DNA of 64,000 nucleotides from an uncultured Dorea sp. (GTDB lineage: Bacteria > Bacillota > Clostridia > Lachnospirales > Lachnospiraceae), in the NCBI GenBank assembly GCA_910585725.1, contig CAJUFA010000001.1, positions 10,991 to 74,990 of the forward strand, in the 5' to 3' direction. Below, one piece after another: positions 48,881 through 57,255 of the stretch (positions within the stretch are counted from its first letter, which is position 1; every line of letters starts with the position of its first letter). The position numbers were made by a program, and so were the translations under genes. The notes beneath the pieces were generated by a model. The model was not told where the DNA came from and did no database searches. It saw nothing but the letters and a program-made list of their open reading frames with translations.

Positions 48881-50263
48881 TTATGAATCTTCTCCACCGT
48901 CTTCGTCCTGTCCCTCTTCTCCCTCTGCATCTTCTCCGCCGCCGTTCTGGGCGTCTAACGCCTCTTTAGCAGACTCTGCGGCATCTGTATCCGGATAACT
49001 CTCCACCAACTTCTGATACTTGAGATTGGCCTGATCCTGATCGCCGCTTTTTTCATAAGATTGTGCAAGCAGCAGCAGCGCGCCGCCGTCGCTGTAGCCT
49101 TCCTCCATCTGCATCACACGTTCCAGATTCGTTATAGCCGTTTCATAATTCGCCACTTCAAAATTCTGCTGAGAAGTAGAATAAAGCGAGGCGCACAAAC
49201 GAGGATACAAAATTCCGGTAATATCGTCAAAGCTTTCCCTTCCTTTTGTTCCCAATGAATCCGGCTTCACCTTCAGAAGTTCATCCAGCATCGCTTCGTC
49301 ACTCATATCATTCGCCAGATAATGCTCTTTTATCACCATCACAGCCTCATAACTTTCCTGAGTGGAGGCGGCCGTCGCCTGTGCATCCTCTGTCTCTTCG
49401 CTGGTCGAACGGTATTCGTCCAATTCTTTTCTTAAGGCGCTGATCTGGGCTGTCTGCGTCGCGATCTGATCGCTGAATTCCACCGCCTGTTTATTAACCT
49501 TTTCCTGCCGGGACGCCGTAATGGCAGGCAGAATCAAGAACCACATGACAGCTACGCCCACTAACAGACCAAGGGTAATATTCAGAACCGTATGAAGCCC
49601 CGCGTTATCCTTAAGATTATTCGATATGGGCTGAATGATCATCTCGTTTCCCAGATTATAGGTAATCGTATGCTTATCCTTCTTCTCTCCTTCTTTGATC
49701 TTAACGTTCCTTGATCTGCGGATCTGATTCAATTCATGAAGGCAGCGAAGCGTAAATTCATTCGTAGTGTCTAATTTATGTGCTGTACGGATAGATTGCC
49801 TCGCATAAGCATACTGCTCGGTGTGCATATAGATCAATGCCAGCATCTGGTGCGCCTTCACAAAAGTCGGATGCGCCGCCACCGCTTTCTTTAATTGAAT
49901 AATCGCCAGATCCTCTCCGTTCTGCCTGCAGTATTCCAGAGATTGATTGTATCTTTTGACCGCCTGATTGATCGCATCCAGTTCACCCTCATTCTCCCGA
50001 ACCTTCTGTATATAGTAATTGGCAATGTTATCATGAGACTGAAAGTTCTTGCTTAAGATCCACTCCACCAACGCCTCCATCACATCGCCTCGTCCATAGT
50101 AGACAAGTCCAAGCAGATTCCTGGCCGCAATATTATCTCTATTATATTGTAAACTTTTCTTCAATGACGTCATTGCTCCGGATAGATCCCGAATCTTTGC
50201 TTTCTTCAATCCATCATTATACCAGTACATAGACTGGTAGGAAAGCTTTGTTGTATAATCCAT
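48881..50263 (-). CDS. TPR protein with one membrane helix
   Basis: A 460-aa protein. TPR-like helices occupy about residues 8-185 (for example MTSLKKSLQYNRDNIAARNLLGLVYYG in part). A membrane helix lies at about 227-248 (LLVGVAVMWFLILPAI), then a coiled coil (about 255-300) and a second, extracytoplasmic TPR region (about 370-440). A very acidic tail ends it (GEDAEGEEGQDEDGGEDS). This internal-TPR / TM / external-TPR layout is common in Lachnospiraceae but not functionally assigned. It follows the 44-aa acidic gene and folC. Confidence 0.82.
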   Translation of the reverse strand: MDYTTKLSYQSMYWYNDGLKKAKIRDLSGAMTSLKKSLQYNRDNIAARNLLGLVYYGRGDVMEALVEWILSKNFQSHDNIANYYIQKVRENEGELDAINQAVKRYNQSLEYCRQNGEDLAIIQLKKAVAAHPTFVKAHQMLALIYMHTEQYAYARQSIRTAHKLDTTNEFTLRCLHELNQIRRSRNVKIKEGEKKDKHTITYNLGNEMIIQPISNNLKDNAGLHTVLNITLGLLVGVAVMWFLILPAITASRQEKVNKQAVEFSDQIATQTAQISALRKELDEYRSTSEETEDAQATAASTQESYEAVMVIKEHYLANDMSDEAMLDELLKVKPDSLGTKGRESFDDITGILYPRLCASLYSTSQQNFEVANYETAITNLERVMQMEEGYSDGGALLLLAQSYEKSGDQDQANLKYQKLVESYPDTDAAESAKEALDAQNGGGEDAEGEEGQDEDGGEDS

Positions 50264-50284
50264 GTATGAACCTCTGTCCCTCTT

Positions 50285-50419
50285 CTACTTGGTCTGTTCT
50301 ACTACCTCGCGCAGGATATCTGTCATATCCGTCAGATCCTCCTGATAGATCGCCTCTTCCAGATCTTCTACTTCCAGGCTTGGCTGGAATTTTTTCAGTT
50401 CTTCCTCAAAATTAAGCAT
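50285..50419 (-). CDS. 44-aa acidic protein overlapping the end of folC
   Basis: The ATG at 50419 overlaps the folC stop (ATGCTTAA). The product is helical, acidic and free of cysteine: it begins MLNFEEELKKF and ends DILREVVEQTK. It ends 21 nt before the TPR gene. Such short proteins are normally missed by annotation, but codon usage and overlap look genuine. No family recognised. A partner of the TPR protein is a guess. Confidence 0.7.
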   Translation of the reverse strand: MLNFEEELKKFQPSLEVEDLEEAIYQEDLTDMTDILREVVEQTK

Positions 50420-51812
50420 GGTCACTGCCTCCTTTCAGCCATTTCTTGACCATTCCCACAAGATACAGCGAACCAAGGCAATAGATATCGCCTTCCCCGT
50501 CTCTTAACTTGTCTGCCGTACGGAGGGCTTCTCCTATATCTGTCTCGCAGACCACCGTCTGATTCGTATATTTTCGAAAAATCCGTTCCAATTCTTCCGC
50601 CGGCACTCTCCTTGCGTCCTCGATCTCGGTAACCACATAAGCCTTTACATCCAGATTCCTGCAAAGGTATTCGATCATCTGCTCGTATTTCTTGTCGCTC
50701 ACCGCAGAAAATACGATTATGATACCGCCGCCTTGATCATTCTTTCCAAACGCATTCATACTCTCCACAAATGCCTCGACCGCTCCCGGATTATGAGCGC
50801 CGTCCACAATCAGATGCGGCGCCGCCTCCTCCATCCGGCCTTCCCATCTCACGGACGCAATCGCTTCCTGCCGCCTCTTTTCACGGAGGGCGGCTTTTCT
50901 ATGTATATCTTCTCCTTTGCATAGACCGCTGTCCACACAAATATCATATCCCTCCTGAATACCCTTTTCTCCCAACAGATACTCCGCCGCCTCCAGCGCG
51001 ATCTCCGCATTCATCGCCTGATAGCATCCGCAGATCGGCACTCGATAGGTAACATATTTATCATACGCATTCCGCCGGGAAAATGCAATATATTTTCGGG
51101 TAACTTCCTGTATTTCGAACGCATGATTCGATATTTCTCTACAGGGCGCGCCCCTTTCCAACGCCGTATTGCGGATGACCGCCGACGCCTCCTTATTGCC
51201 GCCGTCATAAAGCACCGGTACTCCCGGCTTGATAATCCCCGCTTTCTCACGGGCAATCAACGCTACCGTATCGCCTAAGATATCCGTATGATCAAGACTG
51301 ACAGACGTAATAACGGAGAGAAGCGGACTCTCTACGGCATTTGTGGCGTCCAGCCTTCCTCCAAGCCCTGTCTCCAATATAATATATTCTACCTCCATCT
51401 TCGAGAAAGCTTTCATTCCCATACCGAACAAGAACTCGAAATATGACGGATGCCCCGCTCCTTCTTCTTCCATCTCCTTCGCCGCAGGAAGAACCTGACC
51501 GAATACCTCCAGGAACAGCTCGTCGCCGATGGGAATGTTGTTCCTGCGTATCCGCTCATTGACGGATATCAGATGCGGGGAAGTGAAAAATCCGACCCCG
51601 GCGCCCTCCGCCATCAAGACGGCCTGCAGAAAGGCGCAGACCGACCCCTTCCCGTTGGTGCCCGCTACATGAATGATCTTACGGTCCATGGCCGGATTCC
51701 CAAGCCGCCGCAAGAACTCCTTCGTGTGTTCCAGAGAATGCTTCTTCGTGAACCGGGGAAGTTCCGCGATATAAGCGGCGGCGCTTTCGTAATTGTTTAC
51801 CGGCGCTTTCAT
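50412..51812 (-). CDS. folC: Folylpolyglutamate / dihydrofolate synthase
   Basis: A 466-aa FolC from the ATG at 51812; the sequence GAGGAAGAG encoded by the end of the upstream gene serves as its ribosome-binding site. P-loop GTNGKGS (51-57), then FTSPHLISVNERI, LETGLGGRLDATN and SLDHTDILGDT are the FolC signatures. It adds glutamates to folates, and bifunctional forms also make dihydrofolate. It sits between the sulfatase gene (2 nt) and the 44-aa gene (overlap). Confidence 0.94.
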   Translation of the reverse strand: MKAPVNNYESAAAYIAELPRFTKKHSLEHTKEFLRRLGNPAMDRKIIHVAGTNGKGSVCAFLQAVLMAEGAGVGFFTSPHLISVNERIRRNNIPIGDELFLEVFGQVLPAAKEMEEEGAGHPSYFEFLFGMGMKAFSKMEVEYIILETGLGGRLDATNAVESPLLSVITSVSLDHTDILGDTVALIAREKAGIIKPGVPVLYDGGNKEASAVIRNTALERGAPCREISNHAFEIQEVTRKYIAFSRRNAYDKYVTYRVPICGCYQAMNAEIALEAAEYLLGEKGIQEGYDICVDSGLCKGEDIHRKAALREKRRQEAIASVRWEGRMEEAAPHLIVDGAHNPGAVEAFVESMNAFGKNDQGGGIIIVFSAVSDKKYEQMIEYLCRNLDVKAYVVTEIEDARRVPAEELERIFRKYTNQTVVCETDIGEALRTADKLRDGEGDIYCLGSLYLVGMVKKWLKGGSDHA

Positions 51813-51813
51813 A

Positions 51814-53994
51814 TTACTCTTCCTCTTCAAGCTGATCTACCCAGGATCTCGTCTTATCCGTCGCAGTTCCTTCCTGTACGGTCAGCTCGCCGTCCTTATA
51901 GATATACTCGTCTGCTTTCCGAAACAGCGTGTCGCTGGAACCATACTGGCATACCACGATTACATCTTCCTCATCCAGTTCTGTCTCCGGAAGATCGATC
52001 CTTGTATTATTCAGAAACATAGTCTTCTGCCGTTCCCCGTTTACAAAGACACGGCTGGATTTCGTAAAGTTCTCTCCGTAAAGGCTGTACCCCTCCTCCA
52101 GATGCTCAATGATATTCTTAAGGATCACATCCCTGACCCCCATGACCATATGCCCTTCCTTGATCGGAGGCTTCCCGTTATAGACATACTGCTCGCCGTA
52201 GAGGATGTCATACTGCAGAAGCTCTAGGTCGGCCAGATAATTCTTCGTCTTCCTTCTCTCCTGGTGATAGTTAAACACCGTACCGGAGTGAATATCCAGA
52301 CGATCCAGCACATCCGACATAATCTGATAGGACGGAATGTTCCGGTCTTCTTTTTCCAGTCCGATATTATCCCAGATAACATAATTCGTATTATACAGAT
52401 AGCGTCCTTTCAAGTCCTCGGCTTTAAGTCCCATGGTTGGAAGATGGTCGCCGTAAAATACAATCACCGACGGTTCTTTCCTTTCCTCCACCGCTTTGAC
52501 CAGATTACCCGCAAACTCATCCATCTCATAGACCTGGTTCACATAATATTCCCACTTATTCTTTATCGCTTCGTCCTCAATCCCTTCCACCAGAATCTTA
52601 GGATTCTCAATCACTTTCTCCTCCGGATAGTCTCCGTGACCCTGAACGCTGATCCCGAACACAAAGTCCTGACCTTCCGTGGTATCCATGGCGTCCATAA
52701 TATGCTGGATGAGGATATCATCCTTCGCCCATCCGTTCTCCGTCGTCTGGAGAATATTCATGAACTCCTTGCTGGTGTAACTGTCAAAACCCGTGTTATT
52801 AAATACCCTTGCCCGGCTATAGAAGTTCCCCCCGTTATTATGAAGAGCATGCGTGCCGTATCCCAACGCGCTAAGCGCCGTCGCCGCACTCTCGCTTACC
52901 CGATTCTTAAGCACCGTTTTATAAGGATATTCCCCCGGCCCGAAATATCGAAGATTCATACCCGTCAACACCTCAAACTCTGTATTCGCAGTACCCGCCC
53001 CGATGGACGGCACCTTAAAATACCCCGAAGAATAATTCTCATACATAGCGTGAAGATTCGGACATGCATCCTCGGAAGTAGTAAAAAATTCTGCCTCCGC
53101 CACGTCAAAATAGGACTCCAGCTGGATAAAGATAATATTCGGCAGATCCTCTTCGGAGCGTCCAGTCTCGTTCTTCGTCATCTCTCTCTGATTACTGATC
53201 TTAACAATAGTCTCTTCGTTATAATCGTTCGGCTCTGTAATACCAGTATTGAACACGCTTGCCATAAAGCAATAAGGAAGCCCGTAATCCTCATAGGCAA
53301 ATGCAATATTTCCGAAATAAGTCGACACGACCCTCTTCTCCACGGCCAGATCCGAGACACCCCCATATACGGCAAACCAGACGGCGACTCCCGCCAGCGC
53401 CCATAGACGATGCATCTTACCGCTGTACTGCCCGCCGCGCCTCCACATGGAGATCACCCAGATTACAACCGCAGAGATCCCCACCGCAAGGCCCACAAGC
53501 TCAACTCCGTTAAAATAATTATTGATCAGCGTGATCCCGTCTTTCGCCACCTTAAAATCCTGGGCGTTAAACGGCGTCACGCGCTTCATCAGCATATATC
53601 CGTTCGCCACGCCCAGCGCCAGCCACAAGACACTGATGATGATCCTCACAAACATCCGCCGCTTGACCAGATAGACCACGGAGAATGTAACAAATATCAT
53701 AAACGCATTATAAAGGAACACTACCGGCGTCTCTGTCATATAATCCCATGCTTCCACCGCAGAATGCCTGGATATCGCCTCAATCGTATAATTAATCATA
53801 CACGCCAGAAGCGCATGGAATACAAGGGATATCCGATTCATGAACTGGTACACCGGCTGCATCTTCCGTGCAAAAGCGCTGTTACGCCTCGCTTCTATAA
53901 TCCTCTCCCGCCGTTCCTTCTTTGCTTTCCAGTATGCTTTCACATCTTCTTTATTGATATTCTTCAGTTTATGAAATACCTGAAACTTCCTCAT
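51814..53994 (-). CDS. Lipoteichoic-acid-synthase-like membrane sulfatase
   Basis: A 726-aa protein from the ATG at 53994 (AGGGGAG 5 nt upstream); an upstream TTG at 54036 is possible but poorly placed. About five membrane helices (residues about 55-250) precede an extracellular sulfatase/phosphoglycerol-transferase domain: PNIIFIQLESYFD, then SIGAGTANTEFEVLTG with the presumed nucleophilic Thr, VFYGDHLPTMG near its end. This is the LtaS/YfnI family, but the C-terminal extension of about 130 residues is longer than usual. It probably adds glycerol phosphate units to a surface glycolipid. Confidence 0.9.
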   Translation of the reverse strand: MRKFQVFHKLKNINKEDVKAYWKAKKERRERIIEARRNSAFARKMQPVYQFMNRISLVFHALLACMINYTIEAISRHSAVEAWDYMTETPVVFLYNAFMIFVTFSVVYLVKRRMFVRIIISVLWLALGVANGYMLMKRVTPFNAQDFKVAKDGITLINNYFNGVELVGLAVGISAVVIWVISMWRRGGQYSGKMHRLWALAGVAVWFAVYGGVSDLAVEKRVVSTYFGNIAFAYEDYGLPYCFMASVFNTGITEPNDYNEETIVKISNQREMTKNETGRSEEDLPNIIFIQLESYFDVAEAEFFTTSEDACPNLHAMYENYSSGYFKVPSIGAGTANTEFEVLTGMNLRYFGPGEYPYKTVLKNRVSESAATALSALGYGTHALHNNGGNFYSRARVFNNTGFDSYTSKEFMNILQTTENGWAKDDILIQHIMDAMDTTEGQDFVFGISVQGHGDYPEEKVIENPKILVEGIEDEAIKNKWEYYVNQVYEMDEFAGNLVKAVEERKEPSVIVFYGDHLPTMGLKAEDLKGRYLYNTNYVIWDNIGLEKEDRNIPSYQIMSDVLDRLDIHSGTVFNYHQERRKTKNYLADLELLQYDILYGEQYVYNGKPPIKEGHMVMGVRDVILKNIIEHLEEGYSLYGENFTKSSRVFVNGERQKTMFLNNTRIDLPETELDEEDVIVVCQYGSSDTLFRKADEYIYKDGELTVQEGTATDKTRSWVDQLEEEE

Positions 53995-54128
53995 AATCTC
54001 CCCTTGGGAACGCCTGATATCTTCGTCAATATTCAAAAGATATCCGGCGGCTCCTTTTCATAATTAGTCAACACCTAGTTCTAATGTAGTGTATCACTGC
54101 ATTACCCAAGAATTCATGTAATGATATA

Positions 54129-56786
54129 TTAAACCTGTTTCTCCCTGAGATTCTCAAGACGTGCGCTTACCTGCTCCTTCATCTGCCGGTACTTCTCGAG
54201 CTTATCTCGCTCTTCCTGTACCTTGGCTTCCGGAGCTTTACTTATGAACTTCTCATTGTTCAGCATACCCTGCGCTCTGGCAATCTCTTTTGTAAGCCTC
54301 GTCTCCTCCTTCGTCAGACGCTCGATCTCCTGGGCAAAGTCGATCAGTTCCTCCAGCGGAACATATACCATAGCGTCCGGTACTACGATCGATACGGCGT
54401 CCTCCGCAATCCCTGTCTTATCCTTCTGGATGACGAACTCACTGGCCGCCGCCATCATAACCGCCGAATTGTTCAAGAGCGCGAGTCCCTCGCAGAGCTG
54501 TTGATCCTCGCACACCACATACACCTTTGCCTTTCGGGAATTCGGAACATTCATCTCGGCGCGAACATTACGCACCCCTCGGATGATCTCCTTAAAATGA
54601 CCGACGATATTCTCGGCCAACGGAAAATTCCGTTTCTCATCGTATACCGGCCACGCAGACATCATAAGCGACTCCTCTTCCGGAACCAGCTTACTATAGA
54701 TCTCTTCCGATAGGAAAGGCATGTACGGGTGAAGAAGCTTTAAAGAATTTTTAAGCACCTCCCGCAGTGTCCACAGCGCGTCGTTGGCGCTCTTCTCATC
54801 CTCCTTGGCATGGTAGATACGATATTTCGCAAGTTCAATATACCAATCGCAGAACTCGTCCCACAGGAAATCATAGATCTTTGCCAACGCGATACCCAGC
54901 TCGAATTTATCCATGTTCTCCGTTACTTCTTTGATTAGATTGTTGCACCGGGACAAGATCCAGCGATCTCCCGGAAGAAGCTTAAAATCTTCCGGCTCTG
55001 TCAGCTCCTTGTCTCCCAGATTCATCAGGATAAATCTGGACGCGTTCCACACCTTATTGGCAAAATTCCTGCTGGCTTCCACTCTCTCGTTATAGAAACG
55101 CATATCGTTACCGGGCGCATTTCCCGTCATTACCGTCATTCGAAGGGCGTCCGCGCCGTACTGGTCGATGATCTCCAGCGGGTCGATTCCGTTTCCTAAC
55201 GACTTACTCATCTTACGCCCCTGGGAGTCCCGGATCAATCCGTGGATGAATACCGTATGGAACGGCGACTTGCCCGTGTGCGCATATCCTGAGAATACCA
55301 TACGTACAACCCAGAAAAAGATAATGTCATATCCTGTCACCAGCACGTCCGTCGGATAGAAATAATCCAGCTCCTCCGTATGTTCCGGCCATCCAAGAGT
55401 GGAGAAAGGCCAGAGGGCAGAAGAGAACCATGTATCCAGCGTATCCTCATCCTGGGTAAAATGCCTGCATCCGCATTTCGGACAAACCTCCGGCATCCCT
55501 CTCGATACCACGATCTCACCGCATTCGTCGCAATAATACGCCGGGATTCTGTGGCCCCACCAGATCTGCCGCGAGATACACCAGTCGCGTATATTCTCAA
55601 GCCAGCGCAGATATACCTTATCGAACCGTTCCGGCACGAACTTAAGCTCGCCTTTTTTGATGGCTTCGATGGCGGGTTTCGCCAGCTCATCCATCTTCAC
55701 AAACCACTGCTGCTTGATCAACGGCTCTACCGTCGTCTTACATCTCTCATGAGTACCTACATTGTGAGAATGGGGAACGATCTTCACAAGATATCCCTGT
55801 TCTTCAAGATCCTTCACGATCGCCTTTCTCGCCTCGTAACGCTCCAGCCCGGCATACCTGCCTCCCTGCTCATTGATGGTGGCGTCGTCGTTCATTATAT
55901 TAATCTCCGGAAGGTCATGGCGCTTACCCACCTCGAAATCGTTCGGGTCATGAGCCGGTGTAATCTTTACCGCGCCGGTTCCGAATTCTTTATCTACATA
56001 ATAATCTGCCACGATTGGTATCTCTCTGTTAACCAATGGCAGAAGCGCCGTCTTTCCTACTATATCCTGATATCTCTCGTCATCTGGATGTACCGCGATC
56101 GCCGTATCCCCCAGCATAGTCTCCGGACGGGTAGTTGCGATCTCAAGGAACCGGTCCGTCCCTACGATAGGATACTTGATATGCCAGAAGAAACCGTCCT
56201 GTTCTTCGTGTTCAACCTCCGCGTCGGAAAGCGCCGTCTTACAGACCGGACACCAGTTGATGATTCTGGATCCCTTGTAAATATATCCCTTCTCGTACAG
56301 GCTTATGAATACTTCTTCTACGGCTTTTGAACAGCCTTCGTCCATGGTGAACCGTTCTCTGTCCCAGTCGCAGGACACGCCCAGTTTCTTAAGCTGTCCC
56401 TCGATAGTGCCCGCATATTCTTCCTTCCACTGCCATGTCCTTTCAAGAAACTTTTCCCGTCCCAGTTCCTTCTTGTCTATGCCCTCTTCCTTCAGTTGGT
56501 TCGTTACCTTCACTTCTGTGGAAATAGCCGCATGATCCGTTCCCGGCACCCATAAGGCGTTATATCCCTGCATTCTCTTGTAGCGGATGATAATGTCCTG
56601 CATGGTATTGTCAAGAGCATGCCCCATATGCAGCTTACCTGTAATATTCGGCGGCGGCATTACTGTCGTAAACGGTTTCCTGCTCCTGTCCACCTCTGCA
56701 TGAAAATACTTTTTCTCGCACCATTTTTCATATAGTTTCGGTTCAATCTCTTTTGGATTGTAAGTTGTCTCAAGATTCTGGCTCAT
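54129..56786 (-). CDS. valS: Valyl-tRNA synthetase
   Basis: An 885-aa class-I synthetase from the ATG at 56786 (GGAGAAG upstream). The HIGH motif is HMGH (53-56, PPPNITGKLHMGH) and the KMSKS motif is GRKMSKSLGNG. An editing domain and a zinc-binding CDECGEIV...CPKCGC insertion follow. The C-terminus is the ValS coiled coil (EEIERLTKEETRLTKEI in part). Its frame stays open upstream into the T-box terminator, which is not coding. Expression should be controlled by tRNA-Val charging through the leader. Confidence 0.97.
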   Translation of the reverse strand: MSQNLETTYNPKEIEPKLYEKWCEKKYFHAEVDRSRKPFTTVMPPPNITGKLHMGHALDNTMQDIIIRYKRMQGYNALWVPGTDHAAISTEVKVTNQLKEEGIDKKELGREKFLERTWQWKEEYAGTIEGQLKKLGVSCDWDRERFTMDEGCSKAVEEVFISLYEKGYIYKGSRIINWCPVCKTALSDAEVEHEEQDGFFWHIKYPIVGTDRFLEIATTRPETMLGDTAIAVHPDDERYQDIVGKTALLPLVNREIPIVADYYVDKEFGTGAVKITPAHDPNDFEVGKRHDLPEINIMNDDATINEQGGRYAGLERYEARKAIVKDLEEQGYLVKIVPHSHNVGTHERCKTTVEPLIKQQWFVKMDELAKPAIEAIKKGELKFVPERFDKVYLRWLENIRDWCISRQIWWGHRIPAYYCDECGEIVVSRGMPEVCPKCGCRHFTQDEDTLDTWFSSALWPFSTLGWPEHTEELDYFYPTDVLVTGYDIIFFWVVRMVFSGYAHTGKSPFHTVFIHGLIRDSQGRKMSKSLGNGIDPLEIIDQYGADALRMTVMTGNAPGNDMRFYNERVEASRNFANKVWNASRFILMNLGDKELTEPEDFKLLPGDRWILSRCNNLIKEVTENMDKFELGIALAKIYDFLWDEFCDWYIELAKYRIYHAKEDEKSANDALWTLREVLKNSLKLLHPYMPFLSEEIYSKLVPEEESLMMSAWPVYDEKRNFPLAENIVGHFKEIIRGVRNVRAEMNVPNSRKAKVYVVCEDQQLCEGLALLNNSAVMMAAASEFVIQKDKTGIAEDAVSIVVPDAMVYVPLEELIDFAQEIERLTKEETRLTKEIARAQGMLNNEKFISKAPEAKVQEERDKLEKYRQMKEQVSARLENLREKQV

Positions 56787-56846
56787 CGTACATCTTCTCC
56801 TTCTCTTTCCTTTAAGAATGTATCTGTTAAAATATACCTGCAAGGG

Positions 56847-57190
56847 CGAAAAAAACCGCCCTTTACTCTGTAAAGGGCGATCATACATGTCGAATCGCGG
56901 TACCACCTTTATTTATATAGAAGAAACCCTTCCATAATCTCATCTTATTCTATAACGTGAACGACTCCGGGACGACCTAAGCTTGCGCAACACCGCCGCA
57001 TCTGTATCCGCGGTATCCAAAGGTTCAGCCGTCCGGCTCCGAAGCTACCTTCTGCATCTCTGTCCTTAAGCGTCTCTCAGCCACAGGAAACCGGAATCAC
57101 TGTCCGCAGTCTCCCGGAACGCCTTCTCTGTCAGAACGAACTTATGCGTACTCCTCTTCTTCTATGCCTTTATGCTATAAACTTTAAACA
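56847..57190 (-). promoter_or_regulatory. T-box leader of valS
   Basis: The leader contains the T-box sequence AGGTGGTACCGCG (around 56896-56908 on the minus strand). The terminator follows directly: CGCCCTTTA/TAAAGGGCG (56857-56879) and T residues. A candidate valine specifier GTA lies at 57046-57048 in GAAGGTAGC, preceded by Stem-I-like pairing and an AGTA element near the 5' end. Uncharged tRNA-Val is expected to stabilise the antiterminator. The specifier assignment is tentative; the T-box itself is clear. Confidence 0.93.
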
Positions 57191-57192
57191 GG

Positions 57193-57221
57193 ATTATAGT
57201 CACCATAAAAATATTTGTCAA
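57193..57221 (-). promoter_or_regulatory. Promoter of the valS T-box transcript
   Basis: On the minus strand a perfect TTGACA (57216-57221), 17 nt, TATAAT (57193-57198). Confidence 0.93.
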
Positions 57222-57255
57222 GGAGTTTAGGAAATTTTCAGAAAGTCTTAAGGTG

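Noticed and set aside
52264..53406. 380-codon ORF antisense to the LTA-synthase-like gene
   Set aside because: Histidine/arginine-rich shadow of the sulfatase; no start signal.
55380..56330. 316-codon ORF antisense to valS
   Set aside because: It is the complement of highly conserved ValS sequence, with no start signal and a shadow-like composition.
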